NCBI RefSeq assembly: GCF_000192865.1
Contig: NC_015276.1
Location: forward strand, 434,001 to 498,000
DNA from: Marinomonas mediterranea MMB-1
Lineage (GTDB): Bacteria; Pseudomonadota; Gammaproteobacteria; Pseudomonadales; Marinomonadaceae
Direction of reading: 5' to 3'
DNA length: 64,000 nucleotides
Shown one piece after another: positions 9,764 to 17,909 of the stretch. Below the pieces are notes generated by a model. That model was not told where the DNA came from and did not search any database. It saw only the letters and a list, made by a program, of their open reading frames with translations. Position 1 is the first letter of the stretch. Every line of letters begins with the position of its first letter. The translations under genes and the position numbers were made by a program.

Positions 9764-9772
9764 GGGGGGGGG
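9764..9772 (-). repeat. nine-base homopolymeric C tract upstream of the ART effector
   Basis: Nine G on the plus strand, so C(9) on the coding strand. It lies between the chaperone stop (9819) and the effector start (9721), about 43-51 bases before the start codon. It is outside any coding frame, so slippage would change leader spacing rather than reading frame. Confidence 0.9.
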
Positions 9773-9818
9773 TCGACTTGTATGAGCAAGCTATGGCGAG
9801 CAGGCTGATAAAAGCTGC

Positions 9819-10235
9819 TCAATGCATGCTAGATTGCTGCTGCTTTAAGGCTGACTTTACTTGAAACGCTAAGGTATCTAGTTCTGTCAGGCTGTCATCT
9901 AATGAAATAGGAGCGTTTTGAATTTGGTAGAGATACTGCAAATACAATAGCTTCTGCGAGGGGTCGTACGCGATGCCCGCCGCTAGGTTAAAGCTGGGCA
10001 GTAGGTTGAGTTGTAAGGCAAACTCGAAAAGGTGCGTATCGACCAGAGGGTCAATGCTGATTAATGGGTATAAGCAGCATAAAGCATGTGACGCTTGAGA
10101 ATACACAATATCCAGTGTTTGATCCTCATTGCGGATCAGCTGAGAAAAACCTTGCTGGATTAAGGTTGCTATTTGCTCTTGCGTGCACGAAGTATTTGCC
10201 AGTGTACTGGTCAGTTCTTGAGTGAGAATGGACAT
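9819..10235 (-). CDS. CesT/SycE-type class I type III secretion chaperone
   Basis: 138 residues, with an acidic and leucine-rich character. The core LFEFALQLNLLPSFNLAAG followed by YDPSQKLLYLQYLY matches the class I chaperone pattern seen in the downstream gene at 8366-8788. It is the first gene of the effector operon: a hrp-box-like promoter lies 33 bases upstream and the ART effector follows after 97 bases. It most likely chaperones the ART effector. AAGGTAGG precedes the ATG. Confidence 0.78.
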   Translation of the reverse strand: MSILTQELTSTLANTSCTQEQIATLIQQGFSQLIRNEDQTLDIVYSQASHALCCLYPLISIDPLVDTHLFEFALQLNLLPSFNLAAGIAYDPSQKLLYLQYLYQIQNAPISLDDSLTELDTLAFQVKSALKQQQSSMH

Positions 10236-10267
10236 TTTGCCTACCTTACTAAATGACTATTGAAAGG

Positions 10268-10295
10268 TAGGTGGTCGTTCTAGGGAATTAGTTGC
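10268..10295 (-). promoter_or_regulatory. hrp-box-like (HrpL-type ECF sigma) promoter of the effector operon
   Basis: On the minus strand GCAACT-N15-CCACCTA. Compared with the hrp box consensus GGAACC-N15/16-CCACNNA, the -10 half is perfect, the -35 half matches 4 of 6, and the spacer is 15, identical to the better site at 43719-43746. It ends 32 bases before the first chaperone ATG. Confidence 0.6.
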
Positions 10296-10394
10296 ATGCA
10301 AACACGATTTCAATTTCTCATCGGTCATTTAAATGTTAATTATTGAAATGTTGGTTGTTGACTGGCTACGAGCTGAAACAGACCTATAGACTGT

Positions 10395-10437
10395 TGGCGT
10401 TTAAGTGCTCTTTGGCTTAGCGAGCACTTAAACGCCA
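10395..10437. terminator. strong bidirectional hairpin between the effector and chemosensory operons
   Basis: Perfect 16-bp inverted repeat TGGCGTTTAAGTGCTC / GAGCACTTAAACGCCA with an 11-base loop. It lies after the cheX-like gene stop (10470) and upstream of the effector promoter. There is no clear T tract on either strand, so termination is likely but not certain. Confidence 0.55.
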
Positions 10438-10469
10438 TTTGAAAACGTTGATGTTTTTCGTCTTTAGGC

Positions 10470-11315
10470 TTATTCGGCAATCGAGATAGACACGCCAATG
10501 GCGAATTTTCCGCTATCGAACATCAAGGTTGTGCATACACTAATCGGCATGTTGGTAAGGGCTGCGTGATGTTGAGGCGGTTGAATTTTGGGCATGGTGT
10601 CGTTGCTAATTTTGATGTACGCGTGTCCTAAGAATGTATTCAAAAACTCGCAAACGGCGTCGATGCTCAGTTCATCCAGCTCGTCTATTGTTATGTCTAA
10701 AAAATTGGATGCAATTAAACAGGCATGCTCTTTATTTAAGCTTAACGTCAAATGATAGGTTTTATCCGATTGGATGGTTTGAGTCCAAAATAAATCACCT
10801 TGCTTATTCTCTGGTAATGTATTGAAGACATCGGTAATCGAGATACTTGTTTTCATCATACGTTGATAAAAACGCGAAAACAGCTCGCTGACCGCACGGG
10901 CTTTAGTGCCTAGCGCGGAATCTTCGAATGATGTATCAATGTGTGCCGCGAACTCATTGTTGTACTGGCGATGTTTGACTAATTGAGTGTCTAAATCGTC
11001 TCGACTTATGTACCCCAGTTCCGCCAAGATTTCCCCGAAATACTGGCGGCGGAACTTTTGTTCGCTTAGCAATACGCCGATTTGGCTGTCGTCCAATAAT
11101 GCAAGACTAATGGCAATCTCTCCGAACCGTTTGTCTTGGCGGCGTTGTTCCGTATTGATACGTGCTGCCTGCTGTGCTGTGATCCATTCTTTTTCAATGG
11201 CGATATCGCCTAATAGCGGCGCTGATTTTCGCTGCGCGTCGAGCGCTTCCAAAAGCTGTTCTCTATTGATGATGCCTTTTTCAAGTAGGAACTGACCAAA
11301 AAACTTTGTATTCAT
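10470..11315 (-). CDS. CheX-like CheY phosphatase with four N-terminal MshEN-type repeats
   Basis: 281 residues from the ATG at 11315; the frame also allows TTG at 11321. Residues 1-115 hold four tandem units of the form (F/L)G-x-x-(L/I)...L, with the glycines exactly 29 residues apart (7, 36, 65, 94). They resemble the MshEN/GspE N-terminal motif, some members of which bind cyclic di-GMP. The C-terminal half is CheX/CheC-like and carries the phosphatase signature D-x3-E-x2-N-x3-G at residues 219-230. It follows a CheY gene by 22 bases and presumably dephosphorylates it. Cyclic di-GMP binding is inference. Confidence 0.72.
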   Translation of the reverse strand: MNTKFFGQFLLEKGIINREQLLEALDAQRKSAPLLGDIAIEKEWITAQQAARINTEQRRQDKRFGEIAISLALLDDSQIGVLLSEQKFRRQYFGEILAELGYISRDDLDTQLVKHRQYNNEFAAHIDTSFEDSALGTKARAVSELFSRFYQRMMKTSISITDVFNTLPENKQGDLFWTQTIQSDKTYHLTLSLNKEHACLIASNFLDITIDELDELSIDAVCEFLNTFLGHAYIKISNDTMPKIQPPQHHAALTNMPISVCTTLMFDSGKFAIGVSISIAE

Positions 11316-11337
11316 TTTCAAATTTCTCCTGCTAGGG

Positions 11338-11709
11338 TTAGCTGGCGTTTGCTAATCGCACCACTCTTACTAGGTCTTCATGTTCGTACGGCTTCTGAAC
11401 ATAACTGGTTGCGCCTAACTTGAGGCATTCTTCTACGGAGTCTTCACCTCCTACTGAGCTTGCGATCACGACTTTGGCTTTGTGGCCGCGCTCCATGATT
11501 TTAGAGAGAGTTTCTTTACCATCCATAATGGGCATGACTAAGTCGAGTATGATGACATCGGGCTCTACGGTTTTGAGAAGTTCGAGTGCCTGAGCGCCAT
11601 CGGCGGCTTCGCCAATAACGTTAAAATCGTCTTGCCCCGACAGAATTTTCTTCGAGATTGTTCGCAATGATATTGAATCATCTACAACTAAAATCTTTAC
11701 TTTAGACAC
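11338..11709 (-). CDS. CheY-like single-domain response regulator
   Basis: 123 residues from the GTG at 11709, which has GGGAG eight bases upstream; a TTG at 11724 is possible but would overlap that site. Receiver domain features are present: the acidic pair in VVDD, the phosphoacceptor Asp in VIILDLVMP, a conserved Ser in VIASSVGG, and Lys in VQKPY. There is no output domain, so it acts by protein contact. It pairs with the downstream CheX-like phosphatase. No kinase or chemoreceptor lies nearby, so the input comes from elsewhere. Confidence 0.88.
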   Translation of the reverse strand: MSKVKILVVDDSISLRTISKKILSGQDDFNVIGEAADGAQALELLKTVEPDVIILDLVMPIMDGKETLSKIMERGHKAKVVIASSVGGEDSVEECLKLGATSYVQKPYEHEDLVRVVRLANAS

Positions 11710-12151
11710 GTGTATTACTCCCAAAATTTTATGTGATTGACGCTGATTTTCGTTGCAGGAAGGAAGGGCCTTAAATCAAGAAAATAAGATAGCGCGTACT
11801 GAGTTAATCTTGATTAAGGTCTGATTTGAGATGAGAGTCAATGCAGCCTACAAATAGGCAGAAAAACTCAAACAGAGAAGAACACAAAGATACAAAAACT
11901 TAATAAATAGAAGGTGTTAGTAAGATCTCGTAAAGGAAAAACAGAGTGGCTTATTGATGTCTACCATTGCTGCTTATCCTGCCATGTTGTGTGTTTCTGG
12001 CAGGAGCTCGAAAAAAGATATCTAAAAAAATATATATTCAAAAAACTATATGACTTATATCGTGATAATTGATTTTCCTTATTTTAGTCACATAGATAAC
12101 GTTTAACTCTTCAAACATAATCCAAAAAAAATAATAAAGTTGGAGCGTTAT
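11710..12151. other. non-coding region between cheY-like gene and porin gene
   Basis: A 442-base divergent intergenic region, strongly AT-rich in its second half (12000-12130). It should carry the promoters of both neighbours. No hrp box, clear hairpin or small gene was found. Confidence 0.5.
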
Positions 12152-13309
12152 ATGAAAAATGCAATGTCATTATCACGTCCTACGTGCCTGTCTGTTTCCC
12201 GATCGATTTCCAAAAAAATGAAACTTGCTCCCGTCATCGGCGCATTAGCGGTGTCTGGCGTGGCGCAAGCTGGCGAGCTGTATTCTGACGAAAACGGTAA
12301 GTTATCGTATTTTGGTTTGATTAATTTAGGGGTTCAATCACGAGCGTTAAGCAGTCAGGATAGTGAGCTTCAAGTGGACTCGAATATGATGACGACGTCT
12401 TACTTTGGCTTGAAAGGCGAGGCGAAAATCACCGACAGCCTGACGGCAAAAGCGGAAGTTGCGAGCTTTATTCAATTTGACAAAGGCGAGTCAACGAGGG
12501 GCATCAACAACGAAGGGTTGTACAGTCGGTTTGCTTGGGGTGGATTGGAAGGCGACTTTGGTACGGTTAAAGCGGGCCGAGTAACCTCGCTCAATTTCAT
12601 TAACACTGTTGTGTTTAATCCATTTTTTAATTCAAGTGCTTATAGTCCGAGTTTTATGCACAGCTACGTGGGAAGCCCTGCGCAGCCGATGGCTACAGGG
12701 TCCGGTGCAACAGACAGTTCATGGAACAACGCCATAAATTACACGTTACCTAAATTAGGCAAAGTCAGTATCGGGGTTATGGCTGCGCCAGACGAAGGAG
12801 GCACAACGGGTGAACGTGTTGGAGCCAGTGTCTCTATGATGGGCTTCCCATTTGCGATTATGGCGACGGCTGAAAAAATCAGTGGTGCGACATTGACTTA
12901 CCCACTAGGCTTTACCAGTATCGCTGGCTCTACGCCTCCTTTTACCGCGCAAGACTTTAGCGTTTATCAGCTAGGTAGTTGGTATGACTTCAAGTCGGTA
13001 AAACTCTACGGACAAGTGAGTAAAACAGAGGTGGAAGGAACGCGCTTAAGTACGGATCAGGATTACAGTTTAAACACTGTTCAACTTGGTGCTTCAGCGC
13101 CAGTTGGAAACGGCGCGTTTAAGGCGTCTTTTGCGAGCACCACCATGGAGCGCAGTTGGGCGAAAGATCTTGAACGTGAAACACTGACATTGGGCTACGA
13201 CCATAACCTGTCGAAGCAGGCTGTGTGGTTTACGCGATTGATGCAAGATAAGGTGACGGATCAGAAAAGCGGCATCAGTTATGGCACGGGCGTGAGTTAC
13301 AAGTTCTAA
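12152..13309 (+). CDS. outer membrane porin (general diffusion type)
   Basis: 385 residues from the ATG at 12152, which has TTGGAG before it; the longer frame begins with TTG and is less likely. A long signal peptide ends near PVIGALAVSGVAQA, followed by GELYSDENGKLSYFGLINLG. The body alternates short beta strands with glycine-rich turns (YFGLKGEAKITDSLTAKAEV, FGTVKAGRVTSL) and ends in a terminal Phe (VSYKF), the usual outer membrane assembly signal. The substrate is not evident, but the next genes encode uptake and catabolism of an organic acid, which may share the same substrate. A hairpin follows the stop. Confidence 0.85.
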   Translation: MKNAMSLSRPTCLSVSRSISKKMKLAPVIGALAVSGVAQAGELYSDENGKLSYFGLINLGVQSRALSSQDSELQVDSNMMTTSYFGLKGEAKITDSLTAKAEVASFIQFDKGESTRGINNEGLYSRFAWGGLEGDFGTVKAGRVTSLNFINTVVFNPFFNSSAYSPSFMHSYVGSPAQPMATGSGATDSSWNNAINYTLPKLGKVSIGVMAAPDEGGTTGERVGASVSMMGFPFAIMATAEKISGATLTYPLGFTSIAGSTPPFTAQDFSVYQLGSWYDFKSVKLYGQVSKTEVEGTRLSTDQDYSLNTVQLGASAPVGNGAFKASFASTTMERSWAKDLERETLTLGYDHNLSKQAVWFTRLMQDKVTDQKSGISYGTGVSYKF

Positions 13310-13315
13310 ATACGT

Positions 13316-13353
13316 CCGCACAAACAGCGTTTTAGAGAGCGTTGTTTGTGCGG
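13316..13353 (+). terminator. hairpin after the porin gene
   Basis: Perfect 11-bp stem CCGCACAAACA / TGTTTGTGCGG starting 7 bases after the porin stop, with a 16-base loop and no T tract. Probable terminator or mRNA 3' end stabiliser. Confidence 0.5.
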
Positions 13354-13403
13354 TGATCGTGTATCCAATTGGCTTTTTTAGGTCGTCAGTCGTACTTTTT
13401 AGG

Positions 13404-13424
13404 TCACAAGTCACAAGTCACAAG
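13404..13424. repeat. three tandem copies of TCACAAG
   Basis: Perfect heptamer tandem repeat just beyond the 3' end of the LysR gene, in non-coding DNA. Confidence 0.85.
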
Positions 13425-13433
13425 TTAAAAGAG

Positions 13434-14333
13434 TTACTGCATTGTCTTCAAGCAAACTTCTCTTAACCAGCGGTGCGCTGGATCATTATCCATCACTTTA
13501 TTCCATTGAATGTGTTCTGTTAAAGCGGGAATGGATTCTGGCGTGTCGAGGATTTTGATGGGCAAAGTCGGTAAATAGAGGTGAGCAAGGCGTGACTGCA
13601 TTACAGCAATACGATTTGTCCCTATTAGTAGGTGTGGCAGTGTATTGAAATTGCTCGTTGATACTTCTATATGCCGCTCTTTCCCGAATTTTTGAGCGAA
13701 GGACTCTTCAAAGCTCGGCGCTCTGTTTTCTCCAAGGTTAATGACGACATGTCCGAGTTCTAGATATTTTTCGATGCTGATTGAATTGCCAACCTTTGTA
13801 TTATTTTCGCATACGACGCAGACGTATTGGTCGTCGAAAAGCAGTTCGTGCGGATGATGCTCATTCATATAGGCATTAGGTTGTATCAAAAAGTCGATTT
13901 CTCCGCGTGTTAGCGCTTCGTCGTAGTGATTGGTTGTCTGTAAAACATCGAAGGTCATATTCGGTGCGAGGCTGCTAAGCTTATGAAATACATCCGCCAA
14001 AAAAACAGTAGTCACATAATCAGACGCCATAAATCTGAAGTGGCGATTGGACTCTTCTGGGGAGAAACTCTTACCACTAACAATGTTGGTTTGGATGTCT
14101 AGCAGTACTCTTTTAACCGGCTCTTCAAGTGTTAACGCAAACGGCGTTGCCACCATCTGACGGCCTGACTGCAATAGTAAATCGTCGTCAAAAAACTCTC
14201 TGAGTCGAGCGAGTAAACCACTGGCCGCCGATTGGCTGATACAGAGCTTGTCCGCAGCACGGGTGACGTTTTTTTCCGTTAATATTGCATCCAGTGCAAC
14301 CAGTAAATTAAGGTCTAAATGGTGAAATCTCAT
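13434..14333 (-). CDS. LysR-family transcriptional regulator
   Basis: 299 residues. The N-terminal winged helix-turn-helix (LLVALDAILTEKNVTRAADK, then SQSAASGLLARLREFF) is canonical for LysR proteins, and MRFHHLDLNLLVAL is typical of the NodD/SyrM-like branch. The C-terminal co-inducer domain spans about residues 90-299. The gene is divergent from the MFS carrier and FAH/cyclase genes with a 252-base gap, the classical layout for an activator of the neighbouring operon. The inducer is unknown. Confidence 0.93.
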   Translation of the reverse strand: MRFHHLDLNLLVALDAILTEKNVTRAADKLCISQSAASGLLARLREFFDDDLLLQSGRQMVATPFALTLEEPVKRVLLDIQTNIVSGKSFSPEESNRHFRFMASDYVTTVFLADVFHKLSSLAPNMTFDVLQTTNHYDEALTRGEIDFLIQPNAYMNEHHPHELLFDDQYVCVVCENNTKVGNSISIEKYLELGHVVINLGENRAPSFEESFAQKFGKERHIEVSTSNFNTLPHLLIGTNRIAVMQSRLAHLYLPTLPIKILDTPESIPALTEHIQWNKVMDNDPAHRWLREVCLKTMQ

Positions 14334-14386
14334 AAGGGTCCTAGATTTGTGTCTTATTTTTATTGGTATCAGAAAATCTAAATGCC

Positions 14387-14404
14387 TCGTATCGTGAAAT
14401 ACGA
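14387..14404. promoter_or_regulatory. candidate LysR operator
   Basis: Inverted repeat TCGTAT / ATACGA with a six-base centre, followed by seven T, in the divergent region between the LysR gene and the MFS gene, 54 bases from the LysR start. The ATAC/GTAT halves fit a LysR-type site. It also looks like a small terminator, but no gene runs into it from the left. Confidence 0.35.
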
Positions 14405-14585
14405 TTTTTTTAATACATTCTAGTCACCTATTATCGAAATTGGATATCGATTTATAACAAAAATAAATAGGAAAAAGAGATATGCAATATTCTTTTCTAA
14501 TGAAAATGCAGCTGGGTTCTCATGATCTAATAGAGATCAATAGTGCCTTGCACCCTGTTCGTCAACGTGTTGTTGGAGGTGCTGC

Positions 14586-15833
14586 ATGAGTACTTCTGAA
14601 TTTACACAAAATTGGCGTGTATTGCTTGCCTCGTTTATAGGCATTGCGGTTGGCGTTAGCTCAATATACTTCTATTCCATTGGCATCTTTATGAAGCCGC
14701 TTGCCGCTGAGTTCGGATGGACTCGTGCGGATTCCTCTCTCGGGGCGTTAATTGGCACTTTATGCGCCGCTGCAATGGTCATCCCGACAGGGTGGTTGGT
14801 GGATCGCTTTGGTAGCGTGAAGGTGTGCTTGGTGTCACTAGCGCTGTTGTCTGGGTCTTTCTTCGCGTTGGGTGCATTTACGCAAGACCTCAGTACGTAC
14901 CTGATTCTGATTGGTTTAATGTCTATGATCACGGCGGGTTCGACGCCGCTGCCGTTTACTCGCTTGGTGGTTGTGGCATTTCGCGCAAACCGCGGTAAGG
15001 CACTCGGTATTATTCTGACGGGAACTGGCGTTGGCGCCATGTTACTTCCCGATCTATTAGCACCTTATATCGCGGAACACGGCTGGAGAGCGGGCTACTA
15101 CGCTTTAGGTGTCGTGGTTGCTGTGTGTATTCCTGTCATTGGCGTACTTTTGATGGGCGCTAGAGACACCGAAGTCAACACAGATAAATCGGAACCGTCA
15201 TCAACATCGAATTCAAGCCCTGTGGCATCGAGTTTCCTAAGTAATGGTCGTTTTTACCACCTTTGTGCCATCTTCCTTCTCACGGCTCTGGCTGTGTTGG
15301 GGACGGTGGCACACTTTTTCTCCATGCTTACTGACAGTGGCTTGACGCCACCACAAGCCGGAGCGGTGGCGTCCTTGATTGGTATCTCGGTTATTGTCGG
15401 CCGTTTGATTGTCGGTTTCCTGTTAGACCGCTTCTCAGCGGCGTATATCACAGCAGGTTTATTCCTAGTCGCCAGCGTTGGATTTTTGACGCTGGGCTTA
15501 GGTGGGCCGCAGTACGCGAAATTGGGTGCGGTCATTACCGGGCTTGCGATCGGTGCTGAGGTGGATTTGATTGCCTTCCTAATTGGTCGCCTATTTGCGC
15601 GTCAAATATACGGCATTGTCTATGGTGTGATCTATGCGGTGTTCTTAGTCGGCGGTGCCGTAGGACCGTATGTTGCTGGCCGTATGTTCGATGCATCTGG
15701 AAGCTATTCATCGTGGCTCATCGTGGCGTCTTGTTTACTGCTTGTATCAAGTGCCTTGTCATTGTTCCTTCCTGTTTCGAAGGCAACGGAAGAGCTGAAT
15801 GCCTCGGTAAAAGAGGACAAGGTAACGGCCTAG
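14586..15833 (+). CDS. MFS transporter, probable organic acid carrier
   Basis: 415 residues with about 12 hydrophobic segments and a polar central loop near residues 195-215. The MFS signature between helices 2 and 3 is present (GWLVDRFGSVK), and a related copy follows the central loop (GFLLDRF). The start FYSIGIFMKPLAAEFGWTRA is typical of the oxalate/formate and monocarboxylate carrier branch. The ATG follows a strong GGAGG. It is divergent from the LysR gene and upstream of the FAH and cyclase genes, so it likely imports the compound they degrade. The substrate is unknown. Confidence 0.87.
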   Translation: MSTSEFTQNWRVLLASFIGIAVGVSSIYFYSIGIFMKPLAAEFGWTRADSSLGALIGTLCAAAMVIPTGWLVDRFGSVKVCLVSLALLSGSFFALGAFTQDLSTYLILIGLMSMITAGSTPLPFTRLVVVAFRANRGKALGIILTGTGVGAMLLPDLLAPYIAEHGWRAGYYALGVVVAVCIPVIGVLLMGARDTEVNTDKSEPSSTSNSSPVASSFLSNGRFYHLCAIFLLTALAVLGTVAHFFSMLTDSGLTPPQAGAVASLIGISVIVGRLIVGFLLDRFSAAYITAGLFLVASVGFLTLGLGGPQYAKLGAVITGLAIGAEVDLIAFLIGRLFARQIYGIVYGVIYAVFLVGGAVGPYVAGRMFDASGSYSSWLIVASCLLLVSSALSLFLPVSKATEELNASVKEDKVTA

Positions 15834-16012
15834 TTTTGTAACCTAAGTACTCGTTTTTTATCTAAGTCTCTCTGAGTGAGCGGCTAAATTTTTTGCTAAA
15901 CACTTCCTCTTTTCCTTAATTAAATTAGTTATAGGGGAAGTGAATGCTCACTTATGGATAAATCTAAAAATATTTTTTCAATCCAACATGAATTGAGGAG
16001 AGCGGACTCACT

Positions 16013-17002
16013 ATGAAGTTTGCGACGTTAAAAAACGGACATCGTGATGGCTCGTTAGTACTAGTCTCACGGGATCTTAATAGTGCAGTGAGTCTTATTG
16101 ATCACGTGCCCACCATGCAATGTTTAATGGAGACGTGGGCGCAATGGGAAGCACCACTGGAAGCCTTATATCAAGATTTAAACGACGGCAATTGCCAGCA
16201 AGCATTTGCGTTCGATTCTAGTCTTGTAATGGCTCCCTTACCTCGCTCTTATCAATGGTGCGATGCCTCTGCGTTTCTCAATCATGGTGAGTTATTGCAA
16301 AAGGCGTTTAATTTACCTCCTCAGGCGGAGATGGAAACGATACCGCTTATGTACCAAGGTGCAGCGGATGACTTCTTAGGCGCGCGTGACGATATTAGGC
16401 TGCCTACCGAAGATCATAATATCGATTTTGAAGGCGAGTTTGCTGTGATGGTAGATGATGTGCCAATGGGGTGTTCGTCAACGGACGCGGCTCAGCATAT
16501 CAAGCTTATCTTGTTGCTAAATGATGTGAGTTTAAGAGGCTTTATTCAACGAGAAATCCAAGCTGGTTTTGGGTTTCTTCAGGCAAAACCGTCAACGAGC
16601 TTTGCGCCTGTTGCGGTGACCCCCGATGAACTTGTTGATGGCTGGAGGAACGAGCGTGTTTGTTTGCCTTTGAACATTGAGTGGAACGCTGAGTGGTTTG
16701 GGAGTGCAAATGGCGAAGAAATGAACTTCTCTTTTTCGGATTTAATTGCCCACGCCGCACTGACGCGCAAGCTCGGTGCTGGCACGATTGTCGGCTCGGG
16801 TACGGTTTCTAATCGTGATACGCGAAAAGGCTCATCTTGCATTGCTGAAAGGCGTGCATTGGACATGATTCAAGAAGGGAAACCAAAAACGCCGTTTATG
16901 TCTTTCGGTGATCGCATTCGAATGGAGGCTTGTTTACCAGATGGCGGGAGTGTTTTCGGTGCCATTGATCAATATATTGTTCAGGAGAATGTAAATGTTT
17001 GA
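16013..17002 (+). CDS. fumarylacetoacetate hydrolase (FAH) family protein
   Basis: 329 residues. The FAH-fold motifs are recognisable: DFEGEFAVMVDD with its metal-binding acidic residues, LNDVSLRGFIQREIQAGFGF, the KPSTSFAPVAVTPDEL strand, and GTIVGSGTVSNRD with the glycine-rich turn near residue 265. Family members hydrolyse C-C bonds of acylpyruvates or act as hydratases or decarboxylases in ring-cleavage pathways. The start is preceded by GAGGAG. Its end overlaps the cyclase gene by 8 bases, so the two are co-translated. The exact reaction is unknown. Confidence 0.87.
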   Translation: MKFATLKNGHRDGSLVLVSRDLNSAVSLIDHVPTMQCLMETWAQWEAPLEALYQDLNDGNCQQAFAFDSSLVMAPLPRSYQWCDASAFLNHGELLQKAFNLPPQAEMETIPLMYQGAADDFLGARDDIRLPTEDHNIDFEGEFAVMVDDVPMGCSSTDAAQHIKLILLLNDVSLRGFIQREIQAGFGFLQAKPSTSFAPVAVTPDELVDGWRNERVCLPLNIEWNAEWFGSANGEEMNFSFSDLIAHAALTRKLGAGTIVGSGTVSNRDTRKGSSCIAERRALDMIQEGKPKTPFMSFGDRIRMEACLPDGGSVFGAIDQYIVQENVNV

Positions 17003-17801
17003 TGCATTAAAAAACGGCATATTGACGGGGCATAAAGTGATCGACCTTTCTGTCACTCTAAACAACAATCCACATACTGATCCGCCACCGTTGCGTCCAA
17101 AAATAAAGTATACGGATCATCAAGAAGGTCTTGGCAGTCTATTGTCTATGTTTCCAGGTTTAAAAGCGGAAGATTTACCTGATGCAGAAGGTTGGGCGGC
17201 TGAAGACCTTGAAATCACAACACACAGTGGAACACACATGGACGCACCATGGCATTACGCGTCGACAACCGATGGAGGCAAACCTGCGTGGGGGATCGAT
17301 CAACTCCCGTTAGAGTGGTGTTTTCAGCGCGGTGTGAAGTTAGATTTCCGTCATTTGCCCGATGGTTATGTTGTTAGTGCAAAAGACATACAAGAGGAGC
17401 TAGCGCGGATTGGACATGAGCTTCAACCGTTGGACATTGTGTTGGTCAATACACGAGCGGGCGCGATTTACGGTGAGCCTGAATATCTCTCTGCGGGAGT
17501 TGGCATTGGGCGAGAAGGCACGCTTTTTTTACTTGATCAGGGCGTGCGCGTGGTTGGCACTGACGCGTGGAGTTGGGATGCGCCCTTTAGTTATACGGCT
17601 AAACGGTTTCAGGAAGAAAAAGACCCTTCTATTGTTTGGGAAGGTCATAAAGCTGGTAGGGACATCGGCTACGGGCAAATGGAAAAACTCGCTAATCTTG
17701 AGGCATTACCTGCCCATGGCTTTTTGGTGTCTTGTTTCCCCTACAAGATTGAAAAAGCGTCTGCAGGATTTGTAAGAGCAGTTGCAATAATGAATACGTG
17801 A
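16995..17801 (+). CDS. cyclase-family metal-dependent hydrolase (kynurenine formamidase-like)
   Basis: 268 residues. The metal-binding signature H-x-G-T-H-x-D is present in THSGTHMDAPWHY near residue 75, the hallmark of the PF04199 cyclase family, which includes bacterial kynurenine formamidase and related amide or lactone hydrolases. A later acidic segment (VGTDAWSWDAPF) is also conserved in the family. It overlaps the FAH gene and is followed by a terminator. No other kynurenine pathway gene is nearby, so I do not call it kynB. Substrate unresolved. Confidence 0.87.
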   Translation: MFDALKNGILTGHKVIDLSVTLNNNPHTDPPPLRPKIKYTDHQEGLGSLLSMFPGLKAEDLPDAEGWAAEDLEITTHSGTHMDAPWHYASTTDGGKPAWGIDQLPLEWCFQRGVKLDFRHLPDGYVVSAKDIQEELARIGHELQPLDIVLVNTRAGAIYGEPEYLSAGVGIGREGTLFLLDQGVRVVGTDAWSWDAPFSYTAKRFQEEKDPSIVWEGHKAGRDIGYGQMEKLANLEALPAHGFLVSCFPYKIEKASAGFVRAVAIMNT

Positions 17802-17830
17802 GTGAGAAGAAGCCCGTAGAGGTAAGTGAA

Positions 17831-17866
17831 AAGAGCAGTCATCATGTCGATGACCGCTCTTTTTTC
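17831..17866. terminator. Rho-independent terminator after the cyclase gene
   Basis: 13-base arms (17831-17843 and 17849-17861) with one A-C mismatch, a five-base loop and a T run on the plus strand. It lies between convergent genes and may also serve the thiolase gene on the minus strand. Confidence 0.8.
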
Positions 17867-17909
17867 TATGCTTTCTTCTTTCTTTTTCTCTTTTGCTTAC
17901 GTCGGAATA

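Noticed and set aside
9751..9776. Possible third hrp box between the first chaperone and the ART effector
   Set aside because: GTGG is present but the -10 half lacks the final A and the -35 half matches only about 3 of 6 bases.
16995..17801. Naming the cyclase-family gene kynB
   Set aside because: Only the family motif is shared; no kynurenine or tryptophan pathway genes accompany it.
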